A stretch of DNA of 8,498 nucleotides. Origin: Actinomycetes bacterium. Lineage in GTDB: Bacteria; Actinomycetota; Actinomycetes; Actinomycetales; Microbacteriaceae. The stretch covers positions 1 through 8,498 of the forward strand of contig JAEZHW010000059.1 in assembly GCA_023436775.1 (NCBI GenBank), read 5' to 3'. The position numbers were made by a program, and so were the translations under genes. Below are positions 1 to 6,374 of the stretch, piece by piece; positions within the stretch are counted from its first letter, which is position 1, and each line of letters opens with the position of its first letter. The notes below the pieces were generated by a model. It was not told the origin of the DNA. It worked only from the letters and a program-made list of their open reading frames with translations, and did no database searches.

Positions 1-1
1 G

Positions 2-691
2 CTCGGCGTGGCGGAGAACACCTTGGGTGCGTTCCGCGCCGCCCTGGCCGCTGGTGCAACGCACTTGGAATCGGACGCACACGCGACGGCAGACGGTATC
101 GCGGTGCTCGTCCATGACGAGGACCTGGTTCGCGTTGCTGGCGTCGACGGTCATGTCGCAGATCAGACCCTCGCACAGTTGCAGGCGATACCGTTGGAGG
201 GTCGCGAACGCATTCCCACGCTTGCGGAGTTTCTGGAGGCCTTTCCTGAGGCGCGGCTCAACCTCGATGTGAAGTCTGAGGCTGCTGCCGCCCCCGTTGC
301 CGCAGTCATCCGCGAGGCAGGTGCCCAGGATCGCGTACTGGTCGCCTCATTCGGCAGTCGACGTCGCAAGCGTGCGCTGCGACTGCTTGGTCGGCCAGCG
401 CCGACCTCAGCGAGTGTGACGCAGATCCTGGTCGCCGTTCCGGCGGCGAAGCTGGGCCTCCTCCCCCTGGCCCGACTCGCCCTGCGTTCCGTGCACGCGG
501 TGCAGCTGCCGCTGCGCACCGCAGGCATTCGCATCGATACTGCTCGCATGATTCGTCGGCTGCAGTCCTGTGGCGTCGAGGTGCACTTCTGGACCATCAA
601 CGATCCAGAAGAAATGCAGCGCCTGCTAGCGCTCGGCGCCGATGGGATCATCACTGATCGGGTCGATTTGGCAGTCAATTTACTCGGCTAA
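2..691 (+). CDS. Glycerophosphodiester phosphodiesterase family protein, 5' end cut by window edge
   Basis: Probable metal-dependent hydrolase of glycerophosphodiesters, yielding glycerol-3-phosphate and an alcohol. The frame is open to the left edge. The GTG at 8 is unlikely to be the true start, because the family's HRG metal/catalytic motif should lie just upstream and is not in the window. Visible family signatures, counted from that GTG, are: AENTLGAF (residues 2-9, replacing the usual PENTLxAF); the E21-x-D23 metal ligands in LESD; DG at 29-30; the catalytic HD at 36-37; and LNLDVK, matching the family N-(I/L)-(E/D)-(I/V)-K strand. Near the C terminus, HFWTIND and GADGIITDR match the WTVN and GVDGIITD blocks that close the TIM barrel. 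No signal peptide can be judged because the N terminus is missing. A hairpin follows the TAA stop, and rbpA is next on the same strand. Family assignment is firm; the exact substrate is unknown. Confidence 0.9.
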   Translation, partial: LGVAENTLGAFRAALAAGATHLESDAHATADGIAVLVHDEDLVRVAGVDGHVADQTLAQLQAIPLEGRERIPTLAEFLEAFPEARLNLDVKSEAAAAPVAAVIREAGAQDRVLVASFGSRRRKRALRLLGRPAPTSASVTQILVAVPAAKLGLLPLARLALRSVHAVQLPLRTAGIRIDTARMIRRLQSCGVEVHFWTINDPEEMQRLLALGADGIITDRVDLAVNLLG

Positions 692-698
692 TACATGC

Positions 699-721
699 TT
701 GTCCCCCACAACAGGGGACAA
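699..721 (+). terminator. Perfect 8-bp hairpin after the phosphodiesterase gene, probable terminator
   Basis: TTGTCCCC (699-706) pairs perfectly with GGGGACAA (714-721) around a 7-nt loop, beginning 8 nt after the TAA stop. The 3' side is followed by more A residues, not a T tract, so this is not a canonical intrinsic terminator for plus-strand transcripts. Actinobacterial terminators often lack U tails, so transcript termination or 3'-end protection is the simplest reading. An operator or a 5'-leader structure for rbpA is possible. Confidence 0.5.
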
Positions 722-747
722 AAAACCGCCAACACAATCATCCTTTC

Positions 748-769
748 CTGAAAATCCGCTGAAAATGCG
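748..769. repeat. Tandem 11-bp direct repeat upstream of rbpA
   Basis: CTGAAAATCCG (748-758) is followed directly by CTGAAAATGCG (759-769), identical at 10 of 11 positions. The period is close to one helical turn, so both copies would face the same side of the DNA. They lie just upstream of the candidate -35 element at 777. A regulator-binding site for rbpA is plausible but inferred only from the repeat and its position. Two short AT-rich copies in GC-rich DNA could also act as an UP-like element or arise by chance. Confidence 0.4.
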
Positions 770-776
770 CCTGTCC

Positions 777-802
777 GGAATTATTTCTGGCATCTTCACG
801 CT
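777..802 (+). promoter_or_regulatory. Candidate SigR/SigH-type promoter for rbpA
   Basis: GGAAT at 777-781 is followed after exactly 18 nt by GCT at 800-802. The ECF sigma SigR/SigH consensus is GGAAT, about 18 nt, then GTT, so only the middle base of the -10 element differs. rbpA of Streptomyces coelicolor is known to be a member of the thiol-stress SigR regulon, which makes the match more meaningful. The spacing leaves a short leader before the start codon at 834. The -10 mismatch keeps confidence low. No convincing housekeeping promoter was found in this gap. Confidence 0.35.
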
Positions 803-833
803 TATATCGGGGATAGCGGAAGGGAGCACGTAG

Positions 834-1199
834 ATGGCAGATCGCAGTCTTCGTGGCATGCGCCTGGGATACCAGAGCATGCAGTCAGAAGAGGGTGTCG
901 AGTTCGCGGACCGCGTGCAGCGGCAGTACTTGTGCCCGGATGGCACCACGTTCACGATGACCTTCGCGGCGGACGCCGAGATCCCTGAAGTGTGGGAGAA
1001 CCCGCGCAACGGTATCGAGGGTGTCCTGCTCGATGAGCAGGGAAACCCGGTCACCAGCCTGGAGCAGGACTCCAAGCCGGGCCGCACCCACTGGGACATG
1101 CTGCTCGAGCGTCGCAGCCGCGAGGAACTGGAAGTGCTGTTGCAGGGACGTCTGGACTACCTCCGGTCGCGTCGCGGCCAGGAGAAGATCGGCGCCTAG
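834..1199 (+). CDS. rbpA: RNA polymerase-binding protein RbpA
   Basis: A 121-residue actinobacterial transcription factor that binds RNA polymerase and group 1/2 sigma factors and stabilises the open complex. The N-terminal tail begins MADRSLRGMRLG, almost the family consensus. The core domain spans roughly residues 26-71, including FAADAEIPEVW at 44-54. The sigma-interaction domain spans about 84-114 and contains RTHWDMLLERRS followed by EELEVLL. R84 and R93 correspond to M. tuberculosis R79 (promoter DNA contact) and R88 (sigma contact). A single Cys, C34, occurs where Streptomyces has its first zinc ligand; the other ligands are absent. The basic linker before R84 has only K81 where M. tuberculosis, from memory, has KKVK. 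A good Shine-Dalgarno (GGGAG, 822-826) sits 7 nt before ATG. The TAG stop overlaps the opposing lnt stop. Identity is near certain. Confidence 0.97.
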   Translation: MADRSLRGMRLGYQSMQSEEGVEFADRVQRQYLCPDGTTFTMTFAADAEIPEVWENPRNGIEGVLLDEQGNPVTSLEQDSKPGRTHWDMLLERRSREELEVLLQGRLDYLRSRRGQEKIGA

Positions 1200-2884
1200 G
1201 TCGCGCTCGAGGGCCGTTCAGCCTCGGCTGGGCGGCCCTTTCGCATTCCCAGGCGCAGCCACAGCAGGGCCAGGAGCGCATCGAGGCAGATAATCCACTC
1301 CAGAATCCGTCCGAGGGCAACCGCCGGCGTCGTGCCAATGTAGGTCGGTACATCCGCCACGAAGGCACCCGGGGTGAAGGTCGGCAGCCGATTCGTCACA
1401 GTGCCATCCGGCAGCGCGACACCGGAAGTTGCCACGGTTGACGCCTGCACCAGGGCGCGGCCAGTCTCCATGGCCCGCATCCGCGCGATATCGAACTGCT
1501 GTAGGTGCTGATCCGTGCGGCCAAAGTCGGCATTGTTGGTGGGCGCGAACAGTACGGTGGCCCCGTCCCGCACCATGCCGATCATCAGATCGTCGTCGAC
1601 AATGTCGAAGCAGATCGCGATGCCGGCGACCGCCGCGCCCTGTCCGTTGCCAGGCTCCCGGACCGTGAACAATGCGTCACGCTCCCCGAATTGGTAGTCG
1701 CGGGTCACCAGGCCAATGAGATCCGGCACCAGGAGCGAATAGAACCAGCGGTCCGGGACGTATTCAGCGAAGGGCACGGGGTGCTTCTTGTCGTACTGAT
1801 CGACGGCACCCTGTCCCGCCTGCCACAGCAAGGCAGAGTTGAAGTACCGATCGCCATCCTTGGTGATCGTGCCGGTCACGAGCGGTGCATCCAGTCCGCT
1901 CGATACCAGGTCGAGGACGCGAGCCGCGTCCGCGAACCGCAGCGGGTCACGGTCGCTGGCGTTTTCGGGCCAGAGGACGACATCGAGATCCGCACCGACC
2001 AACGCGCGTGAGGCCTCCACGTGGTTGTTCAGGATGGTGCCGGGCGGGTTGCGCGAATTCAAGGCTGCGTCCGCGTTCCCCTGGACTGCGCCAACCCGAA
2101 GTGAGCCGGTGGACGTCACGAAGACAGTGCCGCTGGGCAGTACCGCGAGCACGACCGCTGCTACGATCGGCACCGCCAGCGCGCTCCCCCAGCTCCGTAC
2201 AGACGTTGTGTCGCGTTCCGCAATCCATCGGACCAAGACCTGCACCAGCGCCGCGACGATGACGACGATGGCGAAACTCAGACCCGAGGTGCCGATCCAG
2301 GCCACAGCCGTTGCGATCGGTGCATCCACAAAGGCTTGGGCAACGCGGCCCCATGAGAAGCCGCCATAGGGCCAGGAACCTGCCAGGAACTCCCGGAGAG
2401 TCCACAGCGCAGCGACGACGAGCGGTGCAACGCCGTGGCGCACTCCAGCGACCGGATGCTGCCAACTCCAGCGGTATGCCAGAGCAATCAGCAGGCCCAT
2501 CAGCGCGAAGTACACCGCCATAGCGCCGGTCAGGGCAAGCCACGGGACGGGGCCCAGATAGACCGTTGCCCATTCGATCAATGGCCCGTAGAACGCCAGC
2601 CCGGCGAGTGCCCCGAGCAGCAGGCCAGTCCACGGACCTCGACCGCGCAGCGCCAGCAGGATGGCGGCGATGCCGGGGACTGCCAGTGGCCACAGACTTG
2701 GGCCAGGAAACGCGAGGCGCAACAGCAGCCCACCAGCGATCGCTAGCGGCAATGCCCCGCTGAGCGGAACTGCACCGGGCAGACGCGCTGCGGACGACGC
2801 GGCGCTATCGGCAGGCACGTGCGGGCTCACGCTGGCTGCTGCCGGCGTCAGTGACGTCGTGTTGTGCTGCATCTGCATGATCAT
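1196..2884 (-). CDS. lnt: Apolipoprotein N-acyltransferase Lnt
   Basis: A 562-residue membrane enzyme that transfers a fatty acyl chain from phospholipid to the N-terminal diacylglyceryl-cysteine of lipoproteins. A Met-rich hydrophilic N terminus of about 45 residues precedes roughly seven membrane segments (about 44 to 253). The nitrilase-like domain follows (about 262-515), then a final helix at about 523-545, the normal eight-helix Lnt plan. The catalytic triad is visible: E307 in WPENA, K366 in YDKKHPVPFAEYVP, and C425 in GIAICFDI. E374 in PFAEY matches a second conserved Glu. The residue after C-F is D427, where E. coli has Glu. In Mycobacterium Lnt is fused to a polyprenol-phosphomannose synthase; here no such domain or gene follows. 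The ATG at 2884 overlaps the helY TGA (ATGA) with no clear Shine-Dalgarno, so translational coupling is likely. In-frame ATGs at 2878 and 2872 are alternatives. Confidence 0.93.
   Translation of the reverse strand: MIMQMQHNTTSLTPAAASVSPHVPADSAASSAARLPGAVPLSGALPLAIAGGLLLRLAFPGPSLWPLAVPGIAAILLALRGRGPWTGLLLGALAGLAFYGPLIEWATVYLGPVPWLALTGAMAVYFALMGLLIALAYRWSWQHPVAGVRHGVAPLVVAALWTLREFLAGSWPYGGFSWGRVAQAFVDAPIATAVAWIGTSGLSFAIVVIVAALVQVLVRWIAERDTTSVRSWGSALAVPIVAAVVLAVLPSGTVFVTSTGSLRVGAVQGNADAALNSRNPPGTILNNHVEASRALVGADLDVVLWPENASDRDPLRFADAARVLDLVSSGLDAPLVTGTITKDGDRYFNSALLWQAGQGAVDQYDKKHPVPFAEYVPDRWFYSLLVPDLIGLVTRDYQFGERDALFTVREPGNGQGAAVAGIAICFDIVDDDLMIGMVRDGATVLFAPTNNADFGRTDQHLQQFDIARMRAMETGRALVQASTVATSGVALPDGTVTNRLPTFTPGAFVADVPTYIGTTPAVALGRILEWIICLDALLALLWLRLGMRKGRPAEAERPSSAT
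1209..1241 (+). terminator. Long-stem terminator of rbpA inside the 3' end of lnt
   Basis: About 10 nt after the rbpA stop, AGGGCCG (1210-1216) pairs with CGGCCCT (1233-1239), and CAGC (1219-1222) pairs with GCTG (1227-1230) around a CTCG loop. The intervening TT and GG can form two G-U wobbles in plus-strand RNA, giving a continuous stem of about 13 bp. A short T run (1239-1241) follows. On the opposite strand the wobbles become C-A mismatches, so the stem is weaker in lnt mRNA. This fits a terminator for rbpA that also codes for the last Lnt residues. Confidence 0.7.
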
Positions 2885-5280
2885 CCCACTGACGAGTATG
2901 CAACGATGCCGCGTCGAACCGAGTCCAGCGCCACGCGGGCGTTCCGGGCCACCGGTTCATGCGCGACCTGCGTGAGCTGGTCCAACAAGTCGATGACTTG
3001 CTTCGCCCAACGCACGAAGTCTCCGGCGGCGAGGTCGGCTTGGCGCAGCACCACATCGAGTGACGCACCCTTCGCCCAGCGCTGCATCGCCCCGCTCAGC
3101 GCGGCCGAAGGCGGCTCGGTGCCGGGCAGGCCGTTGTCCTGCTCGAGGTCGTCGAGTTCGGACCACAGTCGGATGGTGTCGTCAAAGGCCACTCGGAACT
3201 GACCGCCGGGGAGTTGCCGCTCATGCATCAGCGAGTCCTCGCGCCGTGGCTCATAGACCAGCGCGCAGGCCATCGCTGCCAGGCCGGGTGCGTCGAGGCG
3301 ATCCCAGAGTTGCAGCCGTAGCGCCTCGGCGACCAGCAGGTCACGCTCGCCGTAGATGCGCTGCAGTGTCTTGCCCTTCGGGTTGAGGCTGAGCTCCACG
3401 CCGTCGTCATCCCACTGGTCGATGTAGCCGCGTGCCACGAGGACGCGGCTGACGCGGTCGAAGATTCGCGCAATGGCGCCGGTGCGGCCTTCGATCTCGC
3501 GCACGAGGCGGTCCGTGTCGCGACGCAGTCGCCACCAGCGCTCAGCCCAGCGGGAACGGTCCTCACGGTCCGGGGACTGGTGGGCAGGGTGCGCCCGCAG
3601 TTGCTTACGGAGTTCCCCCAGTTCGTCCTGGATCCGCTTGGCTGCGGCGCCGCGGGCACCACGATTGCGCTTCTCCAGGTCGCTGATTTCACGACGCAGC
3701 GCGGCGTAGGCGGCAAAGTCGCTGTCTAGGCCGCCCATCGCCTTGGCATAGCCGGCCAAGGTGTGCTCTTGCTGACGGACCTTCTTGGCCAGGTCAACCA
3801 CGCCACGGTCGGCTTGAAACTGCGCGAAGGACGATTCCAACAGTTCCCGCGTCCGCTGTGCCCCAAAGCGTTCGATGAGATTGACGGCCATGTTGTAGCT
3901 CGGCTTGAAACTCGACCGAAGTGGGTATGAGCGCCGGCTGGCGAGTGAGGCGACCGACTGTGGCTCGAGGGTGTTGCTCCACACGATGATGGAGTGCCCC
4001 TCGGTGTCGATGCCGCGTCGCCCGGCGCGGCCAGTGAGCTGGGTGTACTCCCCCGGCGTGATCGGCACCCGCGACTCGCCGTTGAACTTCTGCAGCTTCT
4101 CCAGCACCACGCTGCGGGCGGGCATGTTCACACCCAGCGCCAGTGTTTCGGTGGCGAACACGACGCGCAACAGTTTGCGCTGGAACAGTTCCTCGATCGT
4201 TTCCTTGAACACGGGGATGAGTCCGGCGTGGTGCGCTGCCACACCCCGTTCCAGACCGTCCAACCAGTCCCAATAGTCCAGCGCGGCCAGGTCTGCATCG
4301 GGCAGGCCTGCGGTGCGCTCCTCGACGATGTCGCGGATCAGTTGCCGTTCGTCGGCGCTGGTGAGGCGCAGCCCCGAATGCACGGCCTGCCGCACGGCCT
4401 GGTCGCAGCCTGCGCGGCTGAAAATGAAGAAGATCGCGGGCAGCAGTTGCGCCTCGCCGAGGGTGGCGATCAGTTCCGCACGATCGACACGACGCTCCGG
4501 GCCGTACTGGGGTCGGCCGCGACGCGAATACCCTCTCGTCCCCGACGAGACCAGCCGGAGCAATTCCGGATTCACCCGTGTGCTGTCTTTGGTGCCGTCA
4601 AAGAGGTCGATCAAGGATCCGCGCAGCAGCACATGCTGGTGCAGCGGAACCGGGCGTTCCTCCGAGACGATGACTTCGGTGTCGCCGCGGACGGTCTGGA
4701 GCCAATCGCCGAATTCTTCGGCGTTCGAGACCGTGGCGCTGAGCGAGACCAGGCGCACCTGCTCGGGCAGGTGGATGATGACCTCTTCCCACACTGCACC
4801 GCGGAACCGATCAGCCAGGTAATGCACCTCGTCCATCACCACGTAGGCGAGATCGGGCAGGAGGTCGGATTCTGCGTAGATCATGTTGCGTAGCACCTCG
4901 GTGGTCATGACCAGGATGCGCGCACGCGGGTTCATGCTGGTGTCGCCGGTGAGCAGGCCTACCGCGTCACTGCCCCACTGCTCCACGAAGTCGGCATACT
5001 TCTGATTGCTGAGTGCCTTGATGGGCGCGGTGTAAAAGACCTTGGCACTCGGATGCTGCATCGCCAGATACACCGCGAAGTCGGCAACGATGGTCTTGCC
5101 AGCGCCGGTGGGTGCAGCGACGAGAACGCTGCGTCCTGCTTCGAGCGCGGCGCAGGCCTGCACTTGGAACGGGTCGAGGTCGAACCGCTGTTCGGCCCGG
5201 AAGGTTTCGAGCATTGGGGCGCGGGTCCGCTGTTTGGCCAGTGCGTAGCGCTCCGCCGGCGACAGATCCGGGCCGCTCAT
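2881..5280 (-). CDS. helY: Ski2/Mtr4-like DExH helicase HelY, short form
   Basis: A 799-residue ATP-dependent nucleic-acid helicase, probably acting on RNA. Motifs in order: Q-like FDLDPFQ (33-39), Walker A APTGAGKT (56-63), APIKALSNQKY (85-95), TGD (111-113), DEVH box (150-153), SAT (181-183), FIFSRAGCD (285-293), AHHAG and FATETLALGVNMPAR (about 349-389), and QLTGRAGRRGID (414-425). The DSHCT C-terminal helical domain runs from about 600 to the end. M. tuberculosis HelY is 906 residues. The shortfall lies around residues 535-560, where actinobacterial homologues carry a beta-rich arch insertion with a GDVI-type start; here a charged helix runs straight into LRAHPAH. The frame is open 495 nt further upstream, but that part is antisense-frame shadow of tatC. 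The ATG at 5280 overlaps the tatC stop (ATGA), lacks a Shine-Dalgarno and gives a family-like N terminus (MSGPDLSPAERYA). Confidence 0.94.
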   Translation of the reverse strand: MSGPDLSPAERYALAKQRTRAPMLETFRAEQRFDLDPFQVQACAALEAGRSVLVAAPTGAGKTIVADFAVYLAMQHPSAKVFYTAPIKALSNQKYADFVEQWGSDAVGLLTGDTSMNPRARILVMTTEVLRNMIYAESDLLPDLAYVVMDEVHYLADRFRGAVWEEVIIHLPEQVRLVSLSATVSNAEEFGDWLQTVRGDTEVIVSEERPVPLHQHVLLRGSLIDLFDGTKDSTRVNPELLRLVSSGTRGYSRRGRPQYGPERRVDRAELIATLGEAQLLPAIFFIFSRAGCDQAVRQAVHSGLRLTSADERQLIRDIVEERTAGLPDADLAALDYWDWLDGLERGVAAHHAGLIPVFKETIEELFQRKLLRVVFATETLALGVNMPARSVVLEKLQKFNGESRVPITPGEYTQLTGRAGRRGIDTEGHSIIVWSNTLEPQSVASLASRRSYPLRSSFKPSYNMAVNLIERFGAQRTRELLESSFAQFQADRGVVDLAKKVRQQEHTLAGYAKAMGGLDSDFAAYAALRREISDLEKRNRGARGAAAKRIQDELGELRKQLRAHPAHQSPDREDRSRWAERWWRLRRDTDRLVREIEGRTGAIARIFDRVSRVLVARGYIDQWDDDGVELSLNPKGKTLQRIYGERDLLVAEALRLQLWDRLDAPGLAAMACALVYEPRREDSLMHERQLPGGQFRVAFDDTIRLWSELDDLEQDNGLPGTEPPSAALSGAMQRWAKGASLDVVLRQADLAAGDFVRWAKQVIDLLDQLTQVAHEPVARNARVALDSVRRGIVAYSSVG

Positions 5281-6074
5281 GCGGTCGCGTCCGAATACAG
5301 TTCGGGGAAGCGCTTGGCCCGCGCCCGATCCCGCAGCGTCGTAATGACAATGGCCACCAGGAACAGCAGCAGCATCACACCGATCAACGCGAGCATCGAG
5401 ACGATGTCTGCTGGCGGTGTCACGATCGCGGCGAAGATTGACACGATCAGCACCGTCACTCGCCAGCCCTTCCGGATGGACTTCGCCGAGAGTACGCCGA
5501 TGACATTCAGCAGCACCAGCACAACTGGCAACAAGAAGCCCACGCCGATGGCGACCACGAACCGGAACAGAAAGTCGAAGTACGTCGTCGCGTTGAGCAG
5601 GACCGCTTCTTCTGGTGCGGCAAAGCCGGTCATGATTTTCAACACGTACGGGATAAGGAACACCGCGAGGGTGCAACCAGCGAAAAATAGCGGGACCGCG
5701 GCCAGGATGAATCCCATGGCACCGCGACGCTCTCCCTTGGTGAGGGCCGGGAGCAGGTAGGCCCAGGCTTGCCACAACCAGATGGGCGCCGAGATCACGA
5801 ACCCGAAGGTGACGGCCATTTGCAGGCGCAGCATGAAGGCGCTGGTCACCTCGGTGTAGTTCAGGCGTGCCAGCTCACGGTCCTGCTCTGTAGTCAAGCT
5901 CAGAATCGGCTCGCGCAGTGCGTCCCAGATGGGACCGGCCAGAATCCAACCAACGATAGCGCCCAGCAGGATCCCGACCATGGCGATCAGGATGCGACGA
6001 CGCAACTCCCGCAGGTGCTCGGCGAGGGTCATCCGCCCCTCGGGATTTGCCGAACGCCGCGAACGAGCGGCCAC
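5277..6074 (-). CDS. tatC: Sec-independent protein translocase TatC
   Basis: A 265-residue multi-spanning membrane protein that recognises twin-arginine signal peptides and nucleates the Tat export complex. Family features: NPEGRM (10-15) and AEHLRELRRR (19-28), with E23 equivalent to E. coli E15; WQAWAYLLPALTKGERR (101-117), with E115 equivalent to E. coli E103 and Y106 in place of the usual Phe; and VTPPADIVSM (218-227), with D223 near the position of E. coli D211. Six hydrophobic segments lie at about 29-47, 83-105, 118-145, 165-185, 189-218 and 224-247. The GTG start at 6074 is chosen because NPEGRM is conserved in actinobacterial TatC and because it lies 3 nt after the tatA stop. An ATG at 6032 with an upstream GAGGGG is an alternative that would lose this motif. 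The TGA overlaps the helY ATG. Confidence 0.96.
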   Translation of the reverse strand: MAARSRRSANPEGRMTLAEHLRELRRRILIAMVGILLGAIVGWILAGPIWDALREPILSLTTEQDRELARLNYTEVTSAFMLRLQMAVTFGFVISAPIWLWQAWAYLLPALTKGERRGAMGFILAAVPLFFAGCTLAVFLIPYVLKIMTGFAAPEEAVLLNATTYFDFLFRFVVAIGVGFLLPVVLVLLNVIGVLSAKSIRKGWRVTVLIVSIFAAIVTPPADIVSMLALIGVMLLLFLVAIVITTLRDRARAKRFPELYSDATA

Positions 6075-6077
6075 GCC

Positions 6078-6302
6078 CTAGGGCTTGGCCTGCGGCTCAG
6101 TGGACTGCGCCGCCGCCTCGTCGTTCGTGCTTGCCGTGCCGTCGCGCTTGGCAGCGGAGTCGTCCTCACCCTTGAATTCCTTGCGGAAAATCTTCATCGA
6201 TTCCGCGACAGAACGGGCGAGCGCCGGCAGCTTCGGGGCGCCGAACAAGAGCACGACAATGACCAGCACCAACAACCAGTGCTGCCAACCCATTGCACCC
6301 AT
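6078..6302 (-). CDS. tatA: Twin-arginine translocase pore subunit TatA
   Basis: A 74-residue single-span protein whose oligomers form the Tat transport path. It has a short periplasmic N terminus (MGAMGWQHW, with polar Q7/H8 at the start of the helix), one membrane helix at about 9-20, the conserved FG hinge (F20-G21), and an amphipathic helix from about 24 to 44 (KLPALARSVAESMKIFRKEF). A low-complexity acidic, Ala-rich tail follows. Length and layout are typical of actinobacterial TatA. No TatB-like gene is seen, as is common in operons of tatA and tatC. The strong Shine-Dalgarno at 6310-6316 fixes the start. tatC follows 3 nt after the TAG stop, which is embedded in the palindrome CCCTAGGG. 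Confidence 0.96.
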   Translation of the reverse strand: MGAMGWQHWLLVLVIVVLLFGAPKLPALARSVAESMKIFRKEFKGEDDSAAKRDGTASTNDEAAAQSTEPQAKP

Positions 6303-6309
6303 TCTGCGT

Positions 6310-6316
6310 CTCCTTT
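6310..6316 (-). promoter_or_regulatory. Strong ribosome binding site of tatA
   Basis: AAAGGAG on the minus strand lies 7 nt before the tatA ATG at 6302. It is the best Shine-Dalgarno in the minus-strand cluster, consistent with high TatA synthesis relative to TatC, whose start shows no comparable site. It also selects M1 over the internal M4. Confidence 0.85.
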
Positions 6317-6374
6317 CGCAAGCCTTCCGTCATCTTACTCTGCGCGGCTGGGCGTCTGCTTGCTGTGCCGGGAA

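Noticed and set aside
163..678. Minus-strand open frame opposite the phosphodiesterase gene
   Set aside because: Ser/Arg-rich shadow of a gene with clear conserved motifs on the plus strand; no ribosome binding site or domain seen.
775..790. Imperfect inverted repeat CCGGAA-TTAT-TTCTGG
   Set aside because: It overlaps the candidate -35 element, has one imperfect pair and only 6-bp arms; too weak to call separately from the promoter.
1505..2011. Plus-strand open frame opposite the nitrilase domain of lnt
   Set aside because: Antisense to the catalytic Lys/Cys region of Lnt and with no recognisable domain.
3994..4893. Plus-strand open frame of 299 codons opposite helY
   Set aside because: It lies wholly antisense to conserved helicase motifs of helY, has no recognisable domain, and long antisense frames are expected in GC-rich coding DNA.
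5281..5775. Upstream extension of the helY frame by 165 codons
   Set aside because: This stretch overlaps tatC in another frame, reads as Arg/Gly/His-rich nonsense, and the ATG at 5280 gives a family-like N terminus with an ATGA overlap.
6331..6336. TAAGAT on the minus strand between pafC and tatA as a -10 element
   Set aside because: No matching -35 at a normal distance; a tatA promoter in this gap is possible but not supported by sequence alone.
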